Positions 14,951 through 23,581 of a stretch of 24,506 bases of DNA are shown piece by piece. The notes beneath the pieces are model-generated. The model made no database searches, had not been told where the DNA came from, and was given only the letters and a program-made list of their open reading frames with translations. This stretch comes from a virus. Numbering within the stretch: the stretch's first letter is position 1; each line of letters begins with the position of its first letter. Location: positions 1 through 24,506 of IMG/VR virus record IMGVR_UViG_3300008459_000374; one strand, 5' to 3'. Position numbers and translations under genes: made by a program.

Positions 14951-17900
14951 TTCCGAAAACATATTAGTAGACTTTGACTGCAACAACATAATCGTTATAG
15001 ACCCAAATAAAGTTATTGATGAAAATGGTAACGCTAAAGAAAGATTAGTAAAACAAGAAAATCTTGTAATGTACGCTAATCTTGAATGTAAGTTAGTCCC
15101 AAGAACAAAATTAGCTATCGGGGTTCCACTTAATGATAGTATACAAACAATATCATTAGCGTCTATTAATTTTATGAAACCCGGAGGTAAAGATTTTTTA
15201 GAGAATGATTGGGTTGATGATTTTACAGGTAAAAATTCTTTGGAGGGTAAAGGTGTTAATCAACCAAACTATAAATCTGTTGATGGACAAGACGGGTCTT
15301 CATTTATAAGAGAAACTATTCAAAATGGAGGTAAAAATGGGTCTATTGACACAGGGTTATTAGGTATTGTTAGTATAGATATTAATCAAAATACCTCTTT
15401 TATGCCGGTTATTGTTGTTAAACTAATAGATATAAAAGGTAGAGCATTATTTGAGTTGGGTGATAATTCACCATACGCGGCTTTTTTTAATTTACCTTAC
15501 CCTATGTTTTATTTAACCATAAAAGGTTATTATGGTAAGGCAATAAGACTACCATTAATGTTAAATAATTTTAGTACTAGTTTCGACGCTAACACTCAAA
15601 ATTTTGACATTACATTAAAATTCTACACATACAAATATTCGGTTCTTAGCGATTTAACTATGGGGTCTTTATTAGCAACACCTCATATGTTCCCATCCTC
15701 AATATCAATTAATACTAAACAAGGAGGGCCTTCACAATTTACAAATTCAAAAAATTCAATTGTTGAGAGAGGACTTCAAAAAATAAAAGAAGTTTATAGT
15801 GAGTATAAGTCAAAAGGACTTATTCCTGATAATTTTCCTGAGATAACTATTATGGAAATGAGGAATAGCGTGGATAATTTTGTCAACAACGTATTGGATA
15901 GTTTTACAAAACAAAATTTAGAACCATTAAACAATATAAATGATTATAAGGATATTTTAGATGAATATAGAAAAGAAGTGTTTTTCGCATTAAATGGTTC
16001 TTGGTTTTCCGATTTTATGGATAGTGAGAATTATTATATATTAAAAAATAATAGAGGGTATATTTACACATTTTTAGACGAAGACGTATCAAAAAACATA
16101 ACCGCAAAAAATAAATTACAAAAAGAATATATTGACAATTATAATAATCTATTAAATAAAAATCCGACTTGTGGTAAAAATGGAACATACAAAGTTGACG
16201 GTAAGGTTTACCCTTCAAGTATTAATTGTGACGTTAAAATAGGTCAATTTATTGTAGATAATGTAACTGATGATGATATTGATTTTGAAGAAACTTTCCT
16301 AAAAAGAAATAAAAGTAAAACAAAACCTACCAATGATGAATTAGACACATTAAGAGCTCAGTTTAGAAAAAAAAACACCGCATCAAGTGTCAGTACTAAA
16401 GATGGTAAAGTTTTTAAAGTGGAGTGGTTTATATTTGAAAGTGCGAATACAGGAAGTCAACCATCTCAAGATATTAAGGATAATAAAAGCTATGTGTTAA
16501 GTCCGAATACCGCTTTTATTGAATATACATCTAATTTATTAAAACAATTAGACAGAATAAGACAAGAAATTGAAGTCAAACTAACAGACGCTTTATCTAA
16601 CTTATTGCAAAGTAGTGATAACGGGATAGGATTTATACCCAATTTAAGAAATGTTTTAGCGGTTGTATTTGCTAGTGGAGAGGCGTTTTTAAGGTTAATG
16701 GACGATGTTCACACAACAGCTTGGGGGCTAAACTCAAATGAAAACGCTAATAGAGAACGTAAGAAATTAGTATTGAATTCTACCACATCTAATATTAGTT
16801 CAGACAATTTAACTTCAGGTTTTGATGATAATGTCCCTATTTATCCTTGGCCGCAAGTTATTGAATTAACCGTTGACCAAAATGGTAAAGAAAAATATAA
16901 TTTAGAATACCCGGGTAAATTTGTGTTAAGAGATACCTACAAAACAAATATTTTTGAATATTGGCCGGAAGTTGAATTTGTTGAGGAGTTTATAAACGCT
17001 TTAACAAAAAGAGAAGAGTTCGAAAATAAACCCGAACCAATAAAAAATGAAAGCTTAGATATAACTAAAATATCATTAAATCCTATTGAGTTTCCAATCA
17101 GTAATGACCTTTTTTCAAACAAAGAAGAGATAAAATATTTTTTTGAAATATATGAAAGAATATCCTTGTATTCTGATTATACCAGATTTTCTAGAGTGCA
17201 GAACAACACATCAGAAACAGATTCAATAAGTTTAATTATTTCTGAAGCGGAAAGTACAAATATAAAAAATAGTTTAACTAACGATAGTCCATTTCTTTTA
17301 AGTAAGTTAAAACAATATAGATTTTTATCATCAAATTTCTTAGAAATACTTAAAAATTTTTCAAATAACGGATTAGGTGAAAGCTGGCAAAATTTCATTA
17401 GAGGTAATTTTAATACTCCATACATAAAAAATACGATAAATAACTCACAATTTAGTTTTATTAATTCACTATTACTATCTAGTAGTATTAGTTCACCATC
17501 AGTATCTTTAAATAATGTTGGAGAATTATCTAAATATTTTAAAGAATCTACAACATCAAATGAGTTTGATTTTTCAGATATATACCCAATAACTAATCTT
17601 AATTGGGTTAAAAATAATTTTTCTAATGGTAAAAGTATTGGTAATGTTAAAAACATTTTTAATACTACAAAGGTTTTGAATTACGACGCTGATAAAAAAA
17701 CAATAACTAATTTTAGTGACTTTTCAGATTTAAAGAAAAATAGACCAATTACTAATTTTAATTGGATAGGTAATAAATTACCAAGTTTAACTGATATCGA
17801 TTACCCCGTTTTAAAAAATTTTTTCATTAATAGAAATACTGAAGACCAACTACCAACTGAAGGTGATTTAACTTATAGAAGTTACAATAACGGAGACGAA

Positions 17901-20900
17901 GATAATTTATTTTTTTATCAAACAACATCAATATTTAACACACCATATTTTACAAATTCAATACAGGAAGGGGTTAGTAAGTTTAGAAGTTATAATCAAT
18001 ATCCATTTGTTTCTGCCGCATACTATTTTATAAATAGTTTACCTTTAGCGACTTTAAGAGAGAAGTATAAATCATACACATCAAATGGGGATAATGTTAA
18101 ACCAAACGTTGAAGACTTGGACTACATTATCTCAACACTAAAAAAATTTGGTGCAATACATAAAATACCATATGCTTGGATTTTAAAACTGGGTTCAGTT
18201 TGGCATAGATATAAAAAATTTTATGAAACAGGTGAAGATATTTTAAATAATTCTTGGACAGGTACTAGTTATATTAGTAATTACGACCCTGAAACTAACA
18301 ACCCTGAAAAAGTTTATAGTTTAGTTATTAATAATTCGCAGATAGATATCGTATTACAAGATAACACGATTATTGGGGGACAAGAATTTACCCTAATGAA
18401 TGTCGGTTTCTACCCAAAATTAATCAATGATTTTAATGTATTTTATCAAGGTTATGAAATATATACAGGATATACCGACCAAGATATACAATCAGGGTTT
18501 ACCTCTGGAGTTTCTTTAAATTATGTTGAAAATGCTATTATAGATTTACCTAGGTCAGGAACAACACTACCTGGTTTCGACCCAAATTCGCAAACAAGGA
18601 GTTTAAGAATAATACCTTGGTCAGTTACGGTCGATACTTTAGATAAGAAATTTTCATATGTTTTACCATCAGCCGGCTCACTAATAAATCAAACAAAGAA
18701 TCAATGTTTTGATATAACAAAAACACCAAACCAATTAAAAATTGAGGTTTTGAATAATAAATCAATTTTTGATGGTTCCGTTAGAAATTTTTGGGGCGCA
18801 CCAAATTACGGATATTTTGATAACGAAAGAGTTGATAAACCTGACGTTAGTGAATATTTGAAAAAAATAATATCTGACCAAAGTGTTCAAAACAATTTTA
18901 GAATAACAGGTTTAGATGGGTATACATCGATAAGTGACATTTTTGGGGCTTTTGAAAAAGATGTTTTAGATGCCTTCGAGGAACAATTTTTAAATTTCTC
19001 AAAATCAGTATATGATTCTGAAATTAATATTGATGTTAATAATACCGACACGGTTAAAAATATTACTAATTCAATCAATTTAGACGATTCGACTAGTAAA
19101 ATGTTAAATTTCCAAGCTTTAATGAGAGATATAATGAAAATCAGTAAAGTTACTGGAAATACCGGAACCGAATACGTCACAAATGTTCAAATAGCTCAAA
19201 CTGCGAATATTGTTGACAAAATTAAGAATTTTTTAAGTTTTGACATAGTATTTAAATACGGAAATCCGACAAACTTTAATAAAAGATTATTTTATAGTTT
19301 TTCAAACTTTGAAATTACAGACCCATTAACTTGGAATTATTATACGGTTGATACCCCAAACGCTCTACCTTCACAGGGAGGATCAGTAACGTTTTTACAA
19401 TCTTTCAATAACTATGTTGAGGAGTGGAAAACATTACTAACTTACGTTGGATTTAGTGATATACCTGAATTAGTTTACACCAATAACGGGTCCTATATAA
19501 CAGATTTTTTTATTGACTTTAATGTTGCGTTTTCAGTTAATAATATTAAAAATTTAACACCAATTATTAAAATTTACGCAACTCAAAAATTATTAAATCC
19601 TTCATTAAATCGCGAAAAATTTACCGATTTAATGGATGAATATATTCAAAAAAATGATAGATTTTTAGGTAAAATATTAAATAATGTATTCATTAATTTA
19701 AGGAAAAATCTTCCGGATGTCTCAATATCTACAAGAGGAAATACTTTTTCTAAATTAGAGGGTAACCAAACTAAATATGAAGTATATGATGTTTTAAAAT
19801 CTTTAAATGATAAATGGATTTCTGGTTCGGATTTTAAAAATAAAACTTTATTTGAAGATGTTTTATTATTAGATAGAGCGTCTAGAAATATTGGAGATAA
19901 AATTTTGGTAGACATTTATAAGTTAAAAAATAGATTAACCAATATAAATGCCGACTCTAAAATGCTTTCATTCATTCAGTCCATAATTATTGAGAATCAT
20001 TTTGTGGTTATGAACTTACCTTCATATGTAAATTTTTACAATGTACAAGATGTGGTTAAAAATCCAACACCTAGAATTGAAGGGACGACTGAATTTGCTA
20101 ACACATTGTTTGGAACTTTTTTAAATGTTGATTATACCGATTCTTCATCTAAAATGGTTTGTTTTTACGGAAATAAACCTAGCGAACATTTGGACGTTAA
20201 AAAGAATGTGGATTATAGATATAGAAATGATGGACTTGACATTTATAATTGTAATAATGATTTAGTAGAAAATCTATCAAATAAAACTGACTATGGATTA
20301 TCAAATAGGGTTGTCGGATTTAATGTAGATATTGGTCCTCAAAATCAACAAATATTTAATGGGTTTAATGTTACCCAAAACGCAGGTAAAGCCACTAGTG
20401 AAAGTTTACAAATATTAAACGAAATGGCTAACTTGAGAGGAAATAGAGGTGGGGCAACTCAGAGCACTTCATTATATAATTTATATAAAAATAGAAGTTA
20501 TAGTTGTAGTGTGACTATGTTGGGTAACGCTTTAATACAACCAACAATGTATTTTAATTTAAGATACGTCCCTATGTTTAGTGGTTCTTATATGATACTA
20601 GATGTGAATCATAAAATATCACCTGGTTCTTTTATGACTACCTTTACAGGTATTAGACAAAACGCGGCAAGATTACCTGAGTTGGACGATTATTTACAAA
20701 TTTTAAAGGTTAATTTGTTAAAATCTATCCAAGATAATGTTATAAAAAATCAAAGAGATAAGAGTAGTGGTAGTACTGGAAATAGTATTTCTAACAAAAA
20801 TAACGCATCTAATAGTGTGACAAATAAAAATTCAACTACTTTATCTGCTAATCAAAGTTGTAAACCTAACGACAAGTATTCTAAATTTGAATTATTTAAT

Positions 20901-21398
20901 TCGAACAAATCAAAATATAAAACCACCGAAGTTATTAAAAAACTAAATGAAGTTTTAGGTAGCGGAAGTGAATCTTTAAAAATAAAAACAACTATTTTCT
21001 GTTCGTTTTATTGGGGGTCTTATGATGATAAAACATTTAACGCTTACGGAGAAAATTTATCATCAGTAGTTATTAGTCAAGATTGGGCGGCTTTAGGTGA
21101 CCAATATTTTAGTAAAAAATATTATTGCTCGTCATCAAACGACCCAATGGCAGTATTTGAAACCCTTGAAAAATTAATTCAATTTTTTAATAGTAAATGG
21201 TCACAAATAATTAACACAGAAATAAAGACGATAGATGAAAAGAGTGTTACAAGATTTTTATTATTATATTCAGAATCTAAAATTAAAACTACAAATGAAT
21301 ATAATCAAATAAATAAAGATAATTTAAAAGTTCTCGAGGATTTTACAAAAAAAGCAATTAATTTATTTAATTCGGCGTCACAAGGAATTTCTCCATAA
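14940..21398 (+). CDS. Giant baseplate hub protein (gp27/gpD-like C-terminal core)
   Basis: Encodes 2152 residues; T4 gp27 has 391. The N-terminal 260 residues look hub-like, with LGIVSIDINQN, FYLTIKGYYGK and NFDITLKFYTYKYSVLSDLTMGS. The clearest part is near 1790-1920: VVGFNVDIGPQNQQIFNGF, then YSCSVTMLGNALIQPTMYF and GSYMILDVNHKISPGSFMTTFTG. This matches the end of gpD/VgrG/gp27-type hubs, where a strand-rich domain ends in 'G-Y-x-I-x-x-V-x-H-x-I-x-x-G-x-F-x-T'. After it come an Asn/Ser linker (about 1940-1980) and a C-terminal helical domain with Cys residues. The long middle holds a repeat, PITN(L/F)NW (883-889 and 936-942). I see no lysozyme motif. The gene starts inside the previous one, so it belongs to the same operon. 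Confidence 0.8.
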   Translation: MVDNSENILVDFDCNNIIVIDPNKVIDENGNAKERLVKQENLVMYANLECKLVPRTKLAIGVPLNDSIQTISLASINFMKPGGKDFLENDWVDDFTGKNSLEGKGVNQPNYKSVDGQDGSSFIRETIQNGGKNGSIDTGLLGIVSIDINQNTSFMPVIVVKLIDIKGRALFELGDNSPYAAFFNLPYPMFYLTIKGYYGKAIRLPLMLNNFSTSFDANTQNFDITLKFYTYKYSVLSDLTMGSLLATPHMFPSSISINTKQGGPSQFTNSKNSIVERGLQKIKEVYSEYKSKGLIPDNFPEITIMEMRNSVDNFVNNVLDSFTKQNLEPLNNINDYKDILDEYRKEVFFALNGSWFSDFMDSENYYILKNNRGYIYTFLDEDVSKNITAKNKLQKEYIDNYNNLLNKNPTCGKNGTYKVDGKVYPSSINCDVKIGQFIVDNVTDDDIDFEETFLKRNKSKTKPTNDELDTLRAQFRKKNTASSVSTKDGKVFKVEWFIFESANTGSQPSQDIKDNKSYVLSPNTAFIEYTSNLLKQLDRIRQEIEVKLTDALSNLLQSSDNGIGFIPNLRNVLAVVFASGEAFLRLMDDVHTTAWGLNSNENANRERKKLVLNSTTSNISSDNLTSGFDDNVPIYPWPQVIELTVDQNGKEKYNLEYPGKFVLRDTYKTNIFEYWPEVEFVEEFINALTKREEFENKPEPIKNESLDITKISLNPIEFPISNDLFSNKEEIKYFFEIYERISLYSDYTRFSRVQNNTSETDSISLIISEAESTNIKNSLTNDSPFLLSKLKQYRFLSSNFLEILKNFSNNGLGESWQNFIRGNFNTPYIKNTINNSQFSFINSLLLSSSISSPSVSLNNVGELSKYFKESTTSNEFDFSDIYPITNLNWVKNNFSNGKSIGNVKNIFNTTKVLNYDADKKTITNFSDFSDLKKNRPITNFNWIGNKLPSLTDIDYPVLKNFFINRNTEDQLPTEGDLTYRSYNNGDEDNLFFYQTTSIFNTPYFTNSIQEGVSKFRSYNQYPFVSAAYYFINSLPLATLREKYKSYTSNGDNVKPNVEDLDYIISTLKKFGAIHKIPYAWILKLGSVWHRYKKFYETGEDILNNSWTGTSYISNYDPETNNPEKVYSLVINNSQIDIVLQDNTIIGGQEFTLMNVGFYPKLINDFNVFYQGYEIYTGYTDQDIQSGFTSGVSLNYVENAIIDLPRSGTTLPGFDPNSQTRSLRIIPWSVTVDTLDKKFSYVLPSAGSLINQTKNQCFDITKTPNQLKIEVLNNKSIFDGSVRNFWGAPNYGYFDNERVDKPDVSEYLKKIISDQSVQNNFRITGLDGYTSISDIFGAFEKDVLDAFEEQFLNFSKSVYDSEINIDVNNTDTVKNITNSINLDDSTSKMLNFQALMRDIMKISKVTGNTGTEYVTNVQIAQTANIVDKIKNFLSFDIVFKYGNPTNFNKRLFYSFSNFEITDPLTWNYYTVDTPNALPSQGGSVTFLQSFNNYVEEWKTLLTYVGFSDIPELVYTNNGSYITDFFIDFNVAFSVNNIKNLTPIIKIYATQKLLNPSLNREKFTDLMDEYIQKNDRFLGKILNNVFINLRKNLPDVSISTRGNTFSKLEGNQTKYEVYDVLKSLNDKWISGSDFKNKTLFEDVLLLDRASRNIGDKILVDIYKLKNRLTNINADSKMLSFIQSIIIENHFVVMNLPSYVNFYNVQDVVKNPTPRIEGTTEFANTLFGTFLNVDYTDSSSKMVCFYGNKPSEHLDVKKNVDYRYRNDGLDIYNCNNDLVENLSNKTDYGLSNRVVGFNVDIGPQNQQIFNGFNVTQNAGKATSESLQILNEMANLRGNRGGATQSTSLYNLYKNRSYSCSVTMLGNALIQPTMYFNLRYVPMFSGSYMILDVNHKISPGSFMTTFTGIRQNAARLPELDDYLQILKVNLLKSIQDNVIKNQRDKSSGSTGNSISNKNNASNSVTNKNSTTLSANQSCKPNDKYSKFELFNSNKSKYKTTEVIKKLNEVLGSGSESLKIKTTIFCSFYWGSYDDKTFNAYGENLSSVVISQDWAALGDQYFSKKYYCSSSNDPMAVFETLEKLIQFFNSKWSQIINTEIKTIDEKSVTRFLLLYSESKIKTTNEYNQINKDNLKVLEDFTKKAINLFNSASQGISP

Positions 21399-21404
21399 GT
21401 AGGA

Positions 21405-21412
21405 TATTTATA
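21405..21412 (+). promoter_or_regulatory. Proposed late promoter octamer for the 74-residue gene
   Basis: TATTTATA in GGATATTTATATATA, 6 nt after the hub stop and 14 nt before ATG 21427. It would also serve the overlapping downstream gene. Confidence 0.5.
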
Positions 21413-21426
21413 TATAAAAAACAATT

Positions 21427-21651
21427 ATGAGTACAAAAATGATATTAGACAATTACTTGGGTAAAAATACAAGAATGTCAGAAAAAGATTTGGGTGATGG
21501 ATCTAAACAAGTTTGTGATTTAGATACTGGTGAATGTTATACTTTAAGAATGAAAGATGGTCTTATTGAAAGAGTTGACAACACATTAAATAAAAATAAA
21601 AAAATACAAGTTGAAACAAAAACGGGTATTAAACAATTATTAAATGGTTAA
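21427..21651 (+). CDS. Small protein of unknown function, 74 residues
   Basis: I do not recognise the family. After a short helical N-terminus (ILDNYLGKNTRMSEKDLGDG) it has a compact beta-like segment, KQVCDLDTGECYTLRMKDGLIERVD, with two Cys residues (in V-C-D and E-C-Y) that could pair, then a Lys-rich C-terminus. It has its own octamer after the hub gene and overlaps the next gene by 8 nt if that gene starts at 21644. The position suggests a virion or assembly protein expressed late. Gene reality is supported by coding pattern, promoter and spacing. Confidence 0.7.
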   Translation: MSTKMILDNYLGKNTRMSEKDLGDGSKQVCDLDTGECYTLRMKDGLIERVDNTLNKNKKIQVETKTGIKQLLNG

Positions 21652-22336
21652 TAATATGGGAATTGATAATAAAATATTAAAAGAAATAAGTAGATATAAA
21701 CAAATTAATAACTACTTAATAGAACAAGAAGTTCCTCCACCACCTACAGAAGAACCGGCGTTACCACCGGCGCCCGATGCGGGAATTGCTCCACCTGACG
21801 CTGCGGCACCAACAGACCCGGCAACGGCAACACCCCCACCAGCACCAGAATCAACAACACCGCAACCTGTTGATACTGCAACTGACCCTGATGTTGAAAA
21901 AATTGGAGATGAGAAAGAGGGTAAAGAAGAGTTAGAAATTACTGATTTAGTTAAATCTCAAAAAAATGTTGAGACAAAACAAGAAGAATATTTTGATAGT
22001 TTATTTAAACATCTAAATGATTTAGAAAGTAAGTTATCGGATATGGACACAATAGTTAATAAATTAAATGATTTAGAGGCTAAAGTTGAAAAATATAGAC
22101 CTAAATCATCTCAAGAAAAATTAGAATTACGTTCTTTAGATTCGGGACCTTTTAATCAAAAACTTTCAGATTTTTTTGAAGATAAAAGAGAAGATTTTGA
22201 AAAAACAGGAAAAGAAGAGTATATTTTAACTAAAGATGACGTTGAAGATTATTCACCATCTGAAATTAAAAAAAGTTTTAGAGATTTTGAACAAGGTAGA
22301 GACGATATTGAAGATAATTTTCAAAAAATTAGATAA
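21644..22336 (+). CDS. Virion-associated protein with Pro/Ala linker and coiled coil
   Basis: Encodes 230 residues from ATG 21644, or 226 from ATG 21656; the second start avoids overlap with the previous stop and fits the peptide pattern better. The N-terminal 27 residues (KILKEISRYKQINNYLIE near the end) form a helix ending in L-I-E, like T4 capsid-targeting peptides. Residues 29-86 are a Pro/Ala/Thr linker, locally GC-rich. Residues about 98-155 form a coiled coil (YFDSLFKHLNDLESKLSDMD, IVNKLNDLEAKVEKY). The acidic C-terminal third has DSGPFNQKLSDFFEDKRED and KSFRDFEQGRDDIEDNF. I do not recognise a family. Peptide, linker and coiled coil together would suit a protein packaged in the prohead and trimmed by the protease; that is inference. 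The gene ends just before a hairpin. Confidence 0.72.
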   Translation: MVNNMGIDNKILKEISRYKQINNYLIEQEVPPPPTEEPALPPAPDAGIAPPDAAAPTDPATATPPPAPESTTPQPVDTATDPDVEKIGDEKEGKEELEITDLVKSQKNVETKQEEYFDSLFKHLNDLESKLSDMDTIVNKLNDLEAKVEKYRPKSSQEKLELRSLDSGPFNQKLSDFFEDKREDFEKTGKEEYILTKDDVEDYSPSEIKKSFRDFEQGRDDIEDNFQKIR

Positions 22337-22337
22337 T

Positions 22338-22362
22338 TTGGGGTCACGTAATGTGACCTCAA
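22338..22362 (+). terminator. Hairpin after the 230-residue gene, probable terminator
   Basis: A 10-bp stem, TTGGGGTCAC with GTGACCTCAA (one G-U pair), around the loop GTAAT. The nearest T run (22369-22373) is 6 nt past the stem, so termination may be weak. It separates the late unit from the SSB promoter. Confidence 0.6.
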
Positions 22363-22394
22363 TTTGACTTTTTAAAGGCTGACACTTATATTTT
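22363..22394 (+). promoter_or_regulatory. Host-type promoter for the SSB gene
   Basis: TTTG (22363-22366), 20 nt, then TATATTTT (22387-22394), a near match to the Bacteroidota consensus TTTG-N19/21-TAnnTTTG. It can also be read as TTGACT-N17-TATATT, close to a general sigma-70 promoter. The start site would be near 22401, giving a leader of about 20 nt. No late octamer is present. Confidence 0.6.
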
Positions 22395-22421
22395 CGTATA
22401 AACAATTAAATTATATAACAA

Positions 22422-23276
22422 ATGGCGACAAACAATTCATTAGACGCGGTACTGGCTCAGTACGAACAATCAAAACAAGGTTCATCATCCACCTCAAAAA
22501 TGTCACAAGACGAAAGGATGAAAAAATACTTCGCAGCGATCCTTAAAGATAACGAAAAACAAGGACAAAAAAGATTAAGAATTTTACCAACAAAAGACGG
22601 ATCATCACCTTTTAAAGAAGTGTGGTTTCACGAAGTTCAAGTAGACGGAAAATGGGTTAAATTATATGACCCAGGTAAAAACGACAATGAACGTTCACCT
22701 TTAAGTGAAGTTTACGAAGAACTAATGTCTACAGGTAAAGAGAATGATAAAAAATTAGCATCAACATATAAACCTCGTAAGTTTTATATTGTAAAAGTTG
22801 TTGATAGAGACAACGAATCTGATGGTGTTAAATTTTGGAGATTCAAACACAATTACAAAAATGAAGGAATCTTAGATAAGATTATCCCAATTTGGAGAAA
22901 TAAAGGAGATATTACTGACCCTGAAAAAGGAAGAGATTTAATCCTTGAACTTACTAAAGCAAAAACTCCAAAAGGAGCAACTTATACGGTTATCCAAACA
23001 ATTATGTATGATGATGCGGCGCCTGTTCACACAGACAAGGAAACCTCAGATTCTTGGATTAATGATGAATTAACTTGGGAAGATGTTTATTCGAAAAAAC
23101 CTGAAGAATATCTTGAAGCAATTGCAAGAGGAGAAACTCCACGTTGGGATTCAGACTCAGGGAAATATGTTTATGGGTCATCAACATCAGAGACAATTGA
23201 TATGGGAGGAAAAAATTCTAACAAATATTCTGACCCACAAGAAAATCAAGAGCCTGACGAAGATATGCCTTTCTAA
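22422..23276 (+). CDS. Single-stranded DNA-binding protein, gp32-like
   Basis: Encodes 284 residues. T4 gp32 coats single-stranded DNA during replication, recombination and repair. The core fits its OB fold: KRLRILPTKDGSSPFKEVWF, then QVDGKWVKLYDPG, parallel to gp32 IRFLPSKN-APF and KKNGKWYIE. Next comes FYIVKVVDRDNESDGVKFWR, parallel to gp32 NILVVKDP-NEGKVFKYRF. There is no Cys in the protein, so the Zn site of T4 gp32 is missing. The N-terminal 30 residues are polar and would carry the cooperativity arm. The C-terminus is acidic and ends in PDEDMPF, like the DDDIPF tip of bacterial SSB and unlike gp32. It has its own host-type promoter and terminator, as expected for an earlier gene than the tail genes, and lies near a uvsX-like gene, its usual partner in strand exchange. 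Confidence 0.9.
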   Translation: MATNNSLDAVLAQYEQSKQGSSSTSKMSQDERMKKYFAAILKDNEKQGQKRLRILPTKDGSSPFKEVWFHEVQVDGKWVKLYDPGKNDNERSPLSEVYEELMSTGKENDKKLASTYKPRKFYIVKVVDRDNESDGVKFWRFKHNYKNEGILDKIIPIWRNKGDITDPEKGRDLILELTKAKTPKGATYTVIQTIMYDDAAPVHTDKETSDSWINDELTWEDVYSKKPEEYLEAIARGETPRWDSDSGKYVYGSSTSETIDMGGKNSNKYSDPQENQEPDEDMPF

Positions 23277-23283
23277 AAATCTA

Positions 23284-23318
23284 AATGGGTGTAATAGTTG
23301 ATATTATACCCATTTTTT
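23284..23318 (+). terminator. Rho-independent terminator after the SSB gene
   Basis: AATGGGTGTAATA pairs with TATTATACCCATT over 13 bp (one G-U pair) around the loop GTTGA, ending in six T residues. It starts 7 nt after the SSB stop. Confidence 0.9.
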
Positions 23319-23348
23319 ATTATTATTTAATAAATAAAACTTATTCTT

Positions 23349-23579
23349 ATGAACAAAGACGCTAGAATCAGAATGGCGATGTATGAATCATTGCAACATA
23401 AATACAAATCACAAATGGCTGAGGCCGAAGCATCACTTTTAATTTATTTCACATCACCCGTAGGTATTGGAGAACACCCTCAACACGTTGAGGAAATGGA
23501 TAAATTAATTGAAAAAATCTCAAATGCGGATGACAAGTTAAAAACCTTGGAATCATTTATGAAATACGAATCTTTGTAA
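23349..23579 (+). CDS. Small helical protein of unknown function, 76 residues
   Basis: I do not recognise a named family. It is all-helical in appearance: a first helix (RIRMAMYESLQHKYKSQMAE), a turn with SPVGIGEHPQHVEEM, and a second helix (DKLIEKISNADDKLKTLESF). The turn 'VGIGEHP' looks like a conserved motif and the length is typical of small phage genes near replication proteins. It comes after the SSB terminator; I see no clear promoter, only an AT-rich stretch resembling a broken octamer (TATTTAATAAATA, 23323-23335). The next gene starts 2 nt after its stop, so the two are probably co-expressed. Confidence 0.65.
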   Translation: MNKDARIRMAMYESLQHKYKSQMAEAEASLLIYFTSPVGIGEHPQHVEEMDKLIEKISNADDKLKTLESFMKYESL

Positions 23580-23581
23580 TT

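Noticed and set aside
17177-17656. Minus-strand open frame of 159 codons inside the hub gene
   Set aside because: It is a shadow of the plus-strand coding pattern; the translation is Leu/Phe/Ser-rich with no family-like motif, and there is no promoter.
18029-18036. TATAAATA inside the hub gene
   Set aside because: Within coding sequence and with no start or gene boundary nearby on either strand.
14940-21398. Lysozyme or peptidase domain in the hub protein
   Set aside because: I looked for a catalytic Glu-Asp-Thr lysozyme pattern and metal-protease motifs and could not identify one by eye.
23083-23301. Plus-strand 72-codon frame overlapping the SSB gene
   Set aside because: Out-of-frame Lys/Gln-rich reading of the SSB C-terminal region, running into the terminator.
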